From positions 1 to 42,995 of IMG/VR virus record IMGVR_UViG_3300009159_000119: 42,995 bases of DNA; one strand, given 5' to 3'. This DNA comes from a virus. The notes beneath the pieces were generated by a model, which was not told the origin of the DNA, did no database searches, and worked only from the letters and a program-made list of their open reading frames with translations. Made by a program: the position numbers and the translations under genes. Position 1 is the first letter of the stretch; each line of letters begins with the position of its first letter. Shown here piece by piece: positions 1 through 6,916 of the stretch.

Positions 1-14
1 GAGGAATAATTACC

Positions 15-155
15 ATGACCAAAGAAGAACACAAAAACGCGATCGTTACGCAACTCCAACAGCAGTCACTCAATCTGCTGGTGGACTCCCTCGCGGCTGC
101 GCTGGCTGAGATTGAAACGCTCAAGGCCGCTGCCGCTGACAAGCCCGCGCCGTGA
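15..155 (+). CDS. Small hypothetical protein (46 aa)
   Basis: A short reading frame starting at ATG 15 with an SD-like GAGGA at bases 1-5. The product begins MTKEEHKNAI and is largely helical, with an Ala/Leu-rich heptad-like middle (SLNLLVDSLAAALAEIETL), so a short coiled coil is likely. It ends in a 4-base overlap with the next gene (GTGA, 152-155), which suggests translational coupling. No family is recognised. It sits at the head of a cassette of membrane proteins, and similar short coiled-coil proteins often occur in phage lysis or tail-end regions; that role is only inferred from position. Confidence 0.6.
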   Translation: MTKEEHKNAIVTQLQQQSLNLLVDSLAAALAEIETLKAAAADKPAP

Positions 156-625
156 ACCTACAACGCTCACTCCTCCTTGCGGTGCTCGCGCTCGGCCTAG
201 TGGTCGTGCTCGGGCTTGCGCTGCGGAGTGAGCGGGTGCTCACGGCGGGGTTGCCGCTGCGGATCGTAGTGGCCTCAGAGACCGAGGCTTGGAAGCTGGC
301 AGGCCCAAGTGCCGTGGTCGTCCTTGGGACAGGCTCGATGGCACCGTACATCCCTGCCGCGCCCGCTGGGGCTGACCCGCTGCGAACGGTGTCTGCTCTG
401 GTTGTGCTCGTCCCAGGTGCAAGCTACACCGACATCAAGGCTGGTGCGCTGTGCATCTACGTCCCCCGCTGGGCTGGGCGCAACGTCATGCACCAAGCCG
501 CGCAGATCGACGGCAAGGGGTGGATTATGACGGGGCTGGGGAACAAGGACTACGAAACCAAGGAGCGGGTCACGGCATCCAACTTTGTGGGCATCGTAGC
601 CCGCACCTACGTCTGGGGGAAGTAA
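152..625 (+). CDS. Signal peptidase I-like (S26/S24 fold) membrane protein
   Basis: A 157-aa protein with a GTG start in the GTGA overlap with the gene before. Residues about 5-24 form one hydrophobic N-terminal segment. The rest resembles a type I signal peptidase: G-S62-M-A-P around the expected nucleophile Ser62, a DIKAGALCIY segment in the position of the usual GD-(I/V)-V box, VMH114 where ER/SipW-type enzymes carry the catalytic His, then TGLGNKD133 resembling the (T/K)GDxNxxxD box, and NFVGIVARTYVW matching the closing strand. Ser62, His114 and Asp133 would give the Ser-His-Asp arrangement of SipW/Sec11 enzymes rather than the Ser-Lys of E. coli LepB. Its substrate is unknown; a virion or membrane protein of the phage is possible. 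A non-peptidase role cannot be excluded. Confidence 0.6.
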   Translation: MNLQRSLLLAVLALGLVVVLGLALRSERVLTAGLPLRIVVASETEAWKLAGPSAVVVLGTGSMAPYIPAAPAGADPLRTVSALVVLVPGASYTDIKAGALCIYVPRWAGRNVMHQAAQIDGKGWIMTGLGNKDYETKERVTASNFVGIVARTYVWGK

Positions 626-626
626 C

Positions 627-1064
627 ATGAGCCTCACCGACATCCTTTTTAACGCAGCTTCTGGGGGTGTCGTCGGTTCGCTGCTCCACCTCGGGACAAG
701 TTTCTTCGAGACGTGGCGCAAGAAGAAGGACGCCGAGGTGGAAATCATGCTGCTCAACGCGAAGCTCGCAGCAGCGGAGAAAGAGGCAGCGTGGAACGCC
801 TTCACCGCATCCCAGAAGGACTCCAACGCAACCCTCGTCATCCCCGCTGGTACGTGGCCGTGGGTCGGCTCCATCTACGTCCTTGTGGATGCTTTCCGCC
901 AGCTCACGCGACCCGGCCTGACGTGGGCTGGGTTCATTTTTCTGACATCCGTTTACTTTTCCGCATCCCCTGAGGTCCGCGCCACGATGTCACCGGAGAT
1001 CCAATTCGGCGCATGGACGCTCGTGTTCTGGTGGGTGGGCGCAAGGTACGTAAAAACCAAATGA
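627..1064 (+). CDS. Putative holin-like membrane protein
   Basis: A 145-aa protein starting one base after the previous stop. A weak hydrophobic stretch at residues 5-25 is followed by a charged helix rich in Lys, Glu and Ala (about 30-60), then three likely membrane segments: around 74-92 (TWPWVGSIYVLVDAF), 97-113 (LTWAGFIFLTSVYFSA) and 125-142 (FGAWTLVFWWVGARYV). The size and layout fit phage holins or other three-span phage membrane proteins. The last four bases (ATGA, 1061-1064) overlap the next gene. The holin assignment rests on topology and on the neighbouring small membrane protein; no specific holin family was identified. Confidence 0.45.
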   Translation: MSLTDILFNAASGGVVGSLLHLGTSFFETWRKKKDAEVEIMLLNAKLAAAEKEAAWNAFTASQKDSNATLVIPAGTWPWVGSIYVLVDAFRQLTRPGLTWAGFIFLTSVYFSASPEVRATMSPEIQFGAWTLVFWWVGARYVKTK

Positions 1065-1240
1065 CACCCGACAACATTCGCGCTACCCTCACTGCCGCCA
1101 CGCCAGCCGTCGCGATGTTGAGTCTATCACAGATCAATGAGGTCGCGGGGCTTGTAGGCACGCTCCTCGGCATCGCCTTCCTCCTCTGGCGGTGGCACAA
1201 GCAATGGAAGGCCGGACACGAAAAAAACCCCGACGAGTAA
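1061..1240 (+). CDS. Small single-span membrane protein, possible holin
   Basis: A 59-aa protein. The start at ATG 1061 is chosen because it gives the ATGA overlap with the upstream gene; an in-frame upstream start at 1013 would run 52 bases into that gene. A polar N-terminus (MTPDNIRATLTAATP) precedes one hydrophobic segment, residues about 29-43 (LVGTLLGIAFLLWRW), and a short charged tail (KQWKAGHEKNPDE). This is the pattern of small class II/III holins or antiholins. Together with the gene at 627 it may form a holin pair, but no endolysin lies beside it in this window. Confidence 0.5.
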   Translation: MTPDNIRATLTAATPAVAMLSLSQINEVAGLVGTLLGIAFLLWRWHKQWKAGHEKNPDE

Positions 1241-1259
1241 TTGGCACCCCCTGAAAGTC

Positions 1260-1664
1260 ATGAAGAATTTAGCCATCATTCTCCGAGCGTCTCAACTCTA
1301 CGCGCACCAAGCCCACAATATGGCTACGGGCTGCACGTTTTTCCAAGACCATAAAGCGTTCGCCAAATTGTATGAGGCGTACGAGAGCGCCTACGATTCT
1401 GTCGTAGAGAGGATGATCGGTTTAACTGGAGATTGCGACATTACCTCCATCACCCGAGGAGCGTGCGATATCGTAGAGAAGAGCAAATTCAAAGATTCTC
1501 GGGGTGCATTCGCCGTCCTATTGGCCACCGAGAAAAGCATCTGCGACGTCTGCACCACCGAGAACAAGAAGGCATCGCTGGGCACTCAAAACCTGTTGCA
1601 GGGAATCGCCGACGGATCGGAAATGCGTCAGTATCAGATTCAGCAACGTCTCAAGGACAATTAA
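1260..1664 (+). CDS. Dps-like ferritin-fold protein
   Basis: A 134-aa protein whose N-terminal half matches the Dps ferroxidase signature. His19 and His31 are 12 residues apart, and Asp46 and Glu50 follow at the spacing seen in E. coli Dps (His51, His63, Asp78, Glu82), in the context QAHNMATGCTFFQDH and SAYDSVVERMIG. The fifth usual ligand (Asp67 of E. coli Dps) is replaced by Ala35. Dps proteins form shells that oxidise and store iron and can bind DNA. The length is a little short for Dps (about 150-170 aa). Two Cys (CDVC) lie in the C-terminal half. It ends in a 14-bp tail-to-tail overlap with the leftward helicase gene. A protective role for host or phage DNA, or a structural use of the fold, are both possible. 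Confidence 0.65.
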   Translation: MKNLAIILRASQLYAHQAHNMATGCTFFQDHKAFAKLYEAYESAYDSVVERMIGLTGDCDITSITRGACDIVEKSKFKDSRGAFAVLLATEKSICDVCTTENKKASLGTQNLLQGIADGSEMRQYQIQQRLKDN

Positions 1665-2982
1665 CCATCTTGCGGTAGTTGAGCATGACGTCAGCCATCT
1701 CCCGTTGGTCGTCACCACGTTCGCGCAGCGTTTCGACGATGGCCTCGTCAATGGTGCCCGAGCAGAGTATGCGATAGATCAGTGGGTCTTTGTCCTGACC
1801 CTTGCGGGCCACGCGAGCGTTGAACTGGTCGTAGAGTTCTCGCGACCATGTTGGACTGTACCAGACCACCGTGCGTCCACCTTGTTGCAGGTTGAGCCCG
1901 TGCCCCAGTGAGCGGGGGTCGGCCACAAGGGTGCGAATGGTGCCCGAGTTCCAAGCCTGCTCGATGTCGCCCTTGAACTTCGATGCGTCGACGGGCCACA
2001 GCCCCGCCTTGTCCAGTGCAGCGCAGATCCGATCCCGTTCGTGGATGTAATTGCACGCCACCAACGTTGGCTCGTTCAACTTCTTCAAGAGATCGATCAG
2101 AGCGTCGATCTTGGCACTGTGAATAGGAAGCGATGTTCGATCTTCGGAATACAGGTTTCCACCACATAGCTGATGGAGCTTTCCCGCCAGAACGGCTGCG
2201 TTTTTAGCCGTCACGACGTCATTCGCGGTGAGAGTAAGGAAATCCTTTTCAAGCTCGTCGTACGCGGTTTGGGCGGCAGGCGGCAAGGTCACCTCAATGT
2301 CCTCTAAGACCGTGTCCGCGATGTTGAGGTAGTCGGAACTGCGAAGGGTTACGGTGATGTCCGAGATGCGCTGGTAGATGCGATCTTTGGAGCCAGCTTT
2401 GGCCACCCAGTTGTAGCGCATGTAGTCGGTCGGGTAAAAGTAGCAGTCTCGGTAGCCTGAGAACGTCCGGCCAAGGCGAACACCGTCGTCGATCAGCCGC
2501 ACTTGGGCGAAAAGCTCTAGCATCGAGTTGGGGCGGGGCGTCCCCGTTAACCCCCATCGACGATGGTGCTTCATCAGGCCAGCAATCGCCTTGATCCGCT
2601 TGCTCTTGGGGTTCTTGGCTTTGGTGATCTCGTCGAACACCACCACGTCGCAGAACTTGAGGTCGGTGAGTTGCTGCAACCGCTCGTAATTGATGAGGTA
2701 TACCTGCGCTTTACCCGAGGGCTTTTTTCCCGCCAGAATCTCAACTTTCATCCACTTGAACTGGTCCCATTTTGCAATTTCGTTCGGCCATGCAATCCGA
2801 GCCACCCTGATGGGGGCCACGACCAGTACGGATCGAATCGACCCAGCCATGAACAGCTCGTTCAGGGCTGACAAGGTGGCAGCAGTCTTGCCCATGCCTA
2901 GACCGATATTGGAATAGGCTCGATCGTTTTGCAGGAAGAAGTCCCGCGCAACTATTTGGTAAGGTTCAGGAGTAAAATGCAT
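1651..2982 (-). CDS. SNF2-family DNA helicase/ATPase
   Basis: A 443-aa superfamily 2 ATPase. Seen in order: Q-motif-like start (EPYQIVARDF), Walker A GLGMGKT at residues 27-33, motif Ia VVAPIRV, Walker B FDEIT around 116-120 (DExx type), motif III LTGTPRPNS, and in the second RecA domain VADPRSLGHGLNLQQG and QFNARVARKGQDK (motifs V and VI). The compact size is typical of phage SNF2/DEAD helicases that travel with a VRR-NUC nuclease and a family A polymerase, as here. It probably remodels or unwinds DNA during replication, recombination or repair. It is the last gene of the leftward block; the HNH gene upstream overlaps its start by 31 bp. Confidence 0.9.
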   Translation of the reverse strand: MHFTPEPYQIVARDFFLQNDRAYSNIGLGMGKTAATLSALNELFMAGSIRSVLVVAPIRVARIAWPNEIAKWDQFKWMKVEILAGKKPSGKAQVYLINYERLQQLTDLKFCDVVVFDEITKAKNPKSKRIKAIAGLMKHHRRWGLTGTPRPNSMLELFAQVRLIDDGVRLGRTFSGYRDCYFYPTDYMRYNWVAKAGSKDRIYQRISDITVTLRSSDYLNIADTVLEDIEVTLPPAAQTAYDELEKDFLTLTANDVVTAKNAAVLAGKLHQLCGGNLYSEDRTSLPIHSAKIDALIDLLKKLNEPTLVACNYIHERDRICAALDKAGLWPVDASKFKGDIEQAWNSGTIRTLVADPRSLGHGLNLQQGGRTVVWYSPTWSRELYDQFNARVARKGQDKDPLIYRILCSGTIDEAIVETLRERGDDQREMADVMLNYRKMVNCP

Positions 2983-3458
2983 TTTCGTACGTGTGATCGT
3001 TTCGGCTCAAACAGTCGTTCGGCAGGCCAGTGCCGTGCCCGCATTTTTAAACATCCGTAAGGTATCCCAAAAGCCTCTGATGCTTCGATCAACAGCATGC
3101 GACCCTTGGGAGTGTCGACCACTCGATTCGACCTACGGTTTCGCTGTTGTTGCTCCGGGGTTGCCCACCGGCAATTATCTTTTGAGTAGCCCTTAGTTCC
3201 GTCTACCCGGTCAAGTTGTAAGGTGTCTGAATACCCTCGTTTCATGTCCTCCCAAAAGTTTTTGAAGTGAGCCCAACGCTCGCAAACTTTTATGCCTGAT
3301 GCCCCATAAGCGGCGTAGTCCGCATTGTTCGGATTATTGCATCGTGTACGCATGCCGGTCCAAATGCGCCAAACTCTGGTGCCTTTTAGCCCGGTGCTAA
3401 CTGCCCGTCTACGGGCGTTTATGCGGGCCATTGCGGCTACACGTTTTAATGATTTCAC
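2952..3458 (-). CDS. HNH endonuclease (homing-type)
   Basis: A 168-aa protein with the common phage HNH pattern: RVWRIWTGMRTRCNNPNN, YAAYGASGIKVCERW, a LQLDRVDGTKGYSKDNCRWATPEQQQRNRR block in two parts, and a basic C-terminal region that may bind DNA. Free-standing genes of this type are usually homing endonucleases that spread between phage genomes. It sits between the VRR-NUC and SNF2 genes, which are often direct neighbours in other phages, so an insertion is likely. It is nevertheless fitted tightly, with an ATGA overlap upstream and a 31-bp overlap downstream, so it adds or replaces ends of the flanking genes. No intron was seen beside it. Confidence 0.8.
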   Translation of the reverse strand: MKSLKRVAAMARINARRRAVSTGLKGTRVWRIWTGMRTRCNNPNNADYAAYGASGIKVCERWAHFKNFWEDMKRGYSDTLQLDRVDGTKGYSKDNCRWATPEQQQRNRRSNRVVDTPKGRMLLIEASEAFGIPYGCLKMRARHWPAERLFEPKRSHVRKCILLLNLTK

Positions 3459-3736
3459 GACGTGACCTGAAACAGGAGAATGATGGAACTGGCGGTGTCG
3501 TAGTTATCGGCCCAATCGGCTTTGCAACCCGCGTCGCGCAGCCGATTGATCTCGTGCATCTGAAGTCGGGTGGGCTTTTGTCCCCGCCGTTTAAGCTCCA
3601 AGAACAGTACCGAACCGTTGCTGATAATGATGCGGTCGGGAACGCCCCGATTGGACGGCGATGAAAATTTGTAGGTAGTTAATCCATACAATTTACACAG
3701 CTTTACCACCTTGGATTCAATTTGAGCTTCCAACAT
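3455..3736 (-). CDS. VRR-NUC domain nuclease
   Basis: A 93-aa protein. ATG 3736 is preferred over an in-frame TTG at 3763 because it needs less overlap with the upstream gene. The sequence shows the VRR-NUC core: an N-terminal helix with the acidic residue (MLEAQIESKVVKLCKLYG), GVPDRIII for the catalytic Asp, then LFLELKRRGQKPTRLQ for the E-x-K active site, and a Q-MHEINRLRDAG helix. Stand-alone VRR-NUC proteins are Holliday-junction or structure-specific nucleases in the PD-(D/E)xK superfamily. It lies in the leftward replication operon and ends with an ATGA overlap with the HNH gene. Confidence 0.85.
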   Translation of the reverse strand: MLEAQIESKVVKLCKLYGLTTYKFSSPSNRGVPDRIIISNGSVLFLELKRRGQKPTRLQMHEINRLRDAGCKADWADNYDTASSIILLFQVTS

Positions 3737-3905
3737 CGGGAGTGTGTTGTTCGGCGGTTTCAAAGACCTCTAGTCCGGTGGGTTTAGGTTGAAGCGTAAA
3801 CCGTTTGGACAGGTACTTCTGGGCTTTTTCCAGAGCTTGTTCAGGAGTCTCGGCTTTGATTTCGACGGCTCCGATAATGCTGGCTGCGATGTAGTATTTT
3901 TTCAT
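3717..3905 (-). CDS. Small hypothetical protein (62 aa)
   Basis: Begins MKKYYIAASIIGAVEIKAETPEQALEKA. The pattern of a strand, a second strand ending in (V/I)xAET, and an EEA-type helix resembles small phage and plasmid proteins of the DpnD/PcfM type, but the match is weak. It overlaps the VRR-NUC gene by 20 bp and the upstream gene by 4 bp (ATGA), so it is part of the same leftward transcript. Function unknown. Confidence 0.6.
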   Translation of the reverse strand: MKKYYIAASIIGAVEIKAETPEQALEKAQKYLSKRFTLQPKPTGLEVFETAEQHTPDVGSSN

Positions 3906-4171
3906 GTAATAGCTTTTGTGATACGACTAAGGTATTTCTGACGTTCGAGCTTGGCCAATCGGCCAAGCAGTCGAGAAAGAATGGCGCGGCGCTGGCCCCC
4001 CATGAGCTCAAGGACGACCATGCGGCGAAGGTCGGGCGCGTTGAGTCCTACAAGGAAGATCTCGTTGAGTTTGTTCCACCCTGTGAGGTGGGGTTTCAGG
4101 CTGGCTGCGTCTTTTTCCAAGATCTCCACGGGGGAGTCGAAAATTTGATATTTCAGAGGTATGCGTATCAT
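3902..4171 (-). CDS. Hypothetical protein (89 aa)
   Basis: A basic, helix-rich protein (MIRIPLKYQIFDSPVEILEK at the start, QRRAILSRLLGRLAKLERQKYL near the end). It has 4-bp overlaps with both the DNA polymerase gene upstream and the 62-aa gene downstream, which supports it as a real coupled gene in the replication operon. No family is recognised. The basic C-terminal half could contact DNA or the polymerase, but nothing in the sequence proves this. Confidence 0.65.
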   Translation of the reverse strand: MIRIPLKYQIFDSPVEILEKDAASLKPHLTGWNKLNEIFLVGLNAPDLRRMVVLELMGGQRRAILSRLLGRLAKLERQKYLSRITKAIT

Positions 4172-6126
4172 TTTGAGTAGTACGGTGCGATTTTTGTTTC
4201 AACTTTAAGTGGTAGCCCGTGCGCCCACGATGGGAGAGTAGCGAGAGCGTCAGAAAAACCTTCGGCAGTTTGTCCCGATAGTTTAAGAGCAAGACCTTGG
4301 TCGTGGATCAGTGCGAACGGCAGCATCCACCTCGACTCGGCCATGCGAGAGCCATGCGCCATGATGTCGGCGGCGATGGCTTGGCAGATGTTCTCGAACA
4401 GCTTTGCGCCATAGATGTTGATCCGGCCCCACAGAGTGGAGAGAGGTATCTGGCCCCAGTACGTTACCCTCGTCCCGAACTGTGGATCATCCTCAATCAT
4501 GGGGTGTGGATAGGCCAACGAACGCCCAGACGGTAGTTTGATGAACAAGTAGGGAATACCTGCGGCAGCGTGACCGTAGACCGTGACGCCCGGTCCCCAA
4601 CTGCGAACCGATCCCGCAACCTGAATTGCATCTCGAATTGCCCGATCAAGCACCTTCCACGTATAAACAATCCTTGGGTGCCTGTCGCGGAATGTGTCCT
4701 TGGCCAACTCCGCCACCCCCATCGAAATGTTGATGCCGTACTGATCGCGGCAAGAGGACTGAAACTTTTCAGCCCCCATGCCGTAGCCCAGCCCAAGGAT
4801 CGCCCGCTTCCCGACTTCCCGCTCGTCTGACGTTACGAGCCGGATTGGTTTATCGTAGATATACGCCGCCATCGTCTTGTAGCGGTCCACTCCGTTGCGG
4901 TACTCCTTCAAGGCGTCTTCCTCTTTCGCTACCCAGCACGCGATGCGGGCTTCGATGGCGTTGTAGTCGCCGTCCAAAAGCTCGGAACCGGGGGCGTGGA
5001 CGAAATGACGGATGCACGACGCCAAGATCTCAATCGGCTCGCCGTAGACCGCTCGCAGCCCTTCGATGGTCCCCCCATTCGCGATGTACTTGTAGGCAGC
5101 GTGCGTGATCGGGCGCATCTCGGGGGTCGCCTTCTTGGCGTTGTGCAACTGCGGACCACCCGCCGACCAACGTCCGGTGCCCGCGCCATAAAACTTGAAC
5201 ACTCCGTGCAACCTGTCGTCAGGACATACCCAGTCCAGCATCGTGGTGATCTTCTTGGTCGCGGCGTAGGAGAGTTGGCAATACAGCTCAACGGCGCGGG
5301 ATGCCTCTGCCGATCCAAGCATTTTCAGGCTCGTCGCAGCCTCCATGAGTGTCTCTGCCTGCATGTTGGGCAGGTCCACACCCCGAGCAGCCAGCCAATC
5401 CTTTACCTTGGACCGTTGAGTGATGTTGAGCTTCGTGAGCTGGCGGAACTCTGCGCCCGCCGTCGCCTCCACGACGTCGAGCATCTTCTGGGCATTGCGA
5501 AGGGCAGGCACGTTGACCGGAATGCCGGTGTCGTTCATGCGGATCGTGAACTGAAACGTCTCAAGGTTGACGCCCTTCAGGCTGAAATGCTCCTTGAGCA
5601 GTTCGTGGATCTGCATCTCGGACCTGACATCCTGTTTGCAGTAGTCGCAGAACTGACGCCACTTTTCTTGGTGATCGCGGGGCTCGTTGAAGGTGCCGTC
5701 CTCCTGTGGGATCGAGAAAAACTTAATGAGGTCTTTGCCCTTCTTGTCCTTCTTGCTGTCGATGTTCAGTGCGTCTCCGCACTTCTCCAGTGAGTCGGGC
5801 AGGGCGGCGATGCGGGCCATAGCGGCAGTGCAACGCCACTGCGTGAGTTGGATGGAAACCTCGAACTGGGTGCGGTCGAGCAGCTCACGCTCGAAGTCGG
5901 CGTTGTGCGCGTGGACCTCGTCTGCTTGGCGCAGCAACGCCAACGCCTCGGGGTCTGAATCGACGCCAGCATCTCGGAACTTCGGATTGATCCACAGGTA
6001 AATCTCAGACCCATCGCTGACTGCAGCCATGAAGATATCGGTCGAGGGGTCAGCAGCGTACCGTGCCGCACCCACACTGGGTAGGTCGGCTCGGCTGCGG
6101 GTCTCGATGTCTAGGAATGCGTGCAT
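4168..6126 (-). CDS. Family A DNA polymerase with 3'-5' exonuclease
   Basis: A 652-aa replicative polymerase. The start at ATG 6126 (MHAFLDIETRS) is chosen because the open frame upstream to 6237 is Arg-rich and overlaps the next gene. Exonuclease motifs are complete: D6-I-E8, HNADFE at 74-79 and YCKQDV at 162-167. The polymerase domain shows motif A (DGDYNAIEAR, Asp387), the motif B helix (K440-RAILGLGYGMG) and motif C (IHDQ, Asp609). Motif C is HDQ where most family A enzymes have HDE; the catalytic Asp is kept. There is no 5'-3' nuclease domain, as usual in phage enzymes. It is encoded between a DUF2815-type protein and the VRR-NUC/SNF2 genes, a standard phage replication order. Confidence 0.95.
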   Translation of the reverse strand: MHAFLDIETRSRADLPSVGAARYAADPSTDIFMAAVSDGSEIYLWINPKFRDAGVDSDPEALALLRQADEVHAHNADFERELLDRTQFEVSIQLTQWRCTAAMARIAALPDSLEKCGDALNIDSKKDKKGKDLIKFFSIPQEDGTFNEPRDHQEKWRQFCDYCKQDVRSEMQIHELLKEHFSLKGVNLETFQFTIRMNDTGIPVNVPALRNAQKMLDVVEATAGAEFRQLTKLNITQRSKVKDWLAARGVDLPNMQAETLMEAATSLKMLGSAEASRAVELYCQLSYAATKKITTMLDWVCPDDRLHGVFKFYGAGTGRWSAGGPQLHNAKKATPEMRPITHAAYKYIANGGTIEGLRAVYGEPIEILASCIRHFVHAPGSELLDGDYNAIEARIACWVAKEEDALKEYRNGVDRYKTMAAYIYDKPIRLVTSDEREVGKRAILGLGYGMGAEKFQSSCRDQYGINISMGVAELAKDTFRDRHPRIVYTWKVLDRAIRDAIQVAGSVRSWGPGVTVYGHAAAGIPYLFIKLPSGRSLAYPHPMIEDDPQFGTRVTYWGQIPLSTLWGRINIYGAKLFENICQAIAADIMAHGSRMAESRWMLPFALIHDQGLALKLSGQTAEGFSDALATLPSWAHGLPLKVETKIAPYYSK

Positions 6127-6173
6127 GTAAATTGGTGGGCCACCACTACGCAGGTTGCCCAGTCTCGTGTTCC

Positions 6174-6395
6174 TCAGTCCTTGGTAGCGCCGTCTTCGCA
6201 GGGATCTGCGGGGACGGGAATTTGCATGATCTCGCACATCTCGGACTCAGAGATGTCGAACAGTCGGAGGATCTCCTCCACTGGCAGATGCTCCTTAACC
6301 AGACCTGTTGCCACAGGATCGGCCCGAAGCAGCTCGGCAATTGCCGCCGAGCTCTTCAGCACGCAGGGCCGGTTTGGGTTAAACGGGGGATTCAT
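6174..6395 (-). CDS. Small hypothetical protein (73 aa)
   Basis: Lies between the DUF2815 and polymerase genes. Starts MNPPFNPNRPCVLKSS; the middle is a helix (AIAELLRADPVATGLVKEH) and the end is acidic (ISESEMCEIMQIPVPADPCED). It overlaps the DUF2815 gene by 17 bp. It may be a small accessory replication protein, but no family is recognised. Confidence 0.55.
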   Translation of the reverse strand: MNPPFNPNRPCVLKSSAAIAELLRADPVATGLVKEHLPVEEILRLFDISESEMCEIMQIPVPADPCEDGATKD

Positions 6396-6915
6396 CTTCG
6401 TCCTCGATGTTGGTGAACAGTTTGTTCACGTCGACCTCACCCTCGCCAAACGGCTTGCCGTCCTTGAAGAACTGCACAGCGCGGAGCTTCGCGTTGATGC
6501 GCTTGCCGTACTGGTTGTCCTGACCCCAGAGCTGGATCACGGCATTGACGTGGCATCCAGCGTAGGGCTTGCCGTCCTCCTCGGTGAGGGGCGACATATC
6601 GCGGCCAATGACTTGAGGGCGCTTCTCACTGCGACATCCGATGAACATGACGCCATCGCCATAGCCGTCGGTGTCAGGCTTCTCTTCACCATCGCGGAGG
6701 CAGACCTTGGCCGGGCGTTTGCCCTTAAAGACCTCGCGGACGATGTCGTTGATCGCCGCATTCACTGCGGCGATTTCCTTGGCGTTGATTTTCTTGTCGA
6801 GGATGAAGGTCGCGGAGTACGCGCCCTTGGCATCGGTAGGTGCGAATTTCTTCTCCCGAAAAAGGGATGGGAACGAGAGGCGCACGTTGTTGAGTTTGAT
6901 GTTTTGATTTTCCAT
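6379..6915 (-). CDS. DUF2815 family ssDNA-binding-like protein
   Basis: A 178-aa protein with the features of DUF2815/Enc34-type phage proteins: NVRLSFPSLFREKKF near the N-terminus, then ATFILDKKI, a Lys-rich helix, KVCLRDGEEKPDTDGYGDGVMFIG, YAGCHVNAVIQLWGQDN, and RINAKLRAVQFFKDGKPFGEGEVD. These adopt an OB fold and coat single-stranded DNA during phage replication. The C-terminus is acidic (NIEDEDESPV), typical of SSB-like proteins that recruit partners through the tail. It starts 1 bp after the stop of the DUF2800 gene, and the pair DUF2815-DUF2800 is a known phage neighbourhood. Confidence 0.85.
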   Translation of the reverse strand: MENQNIKLNNVRLSFPSLFREKKFAPTDAKGAYSATFILDKKINAKEIAAVNAAINDIVREVFKGKRPAKVCLRDGEEKPDTDGYGDGVMFIGCRSEKRPQVIGRDMSPLTEEDGKPYAGCHVNAVIQLWGQDNQYGKRINAKLRAVQFFKDGKPFGEGEVDVNKLFTNIEDEDESPV

Positions 6916-6916
6916 G

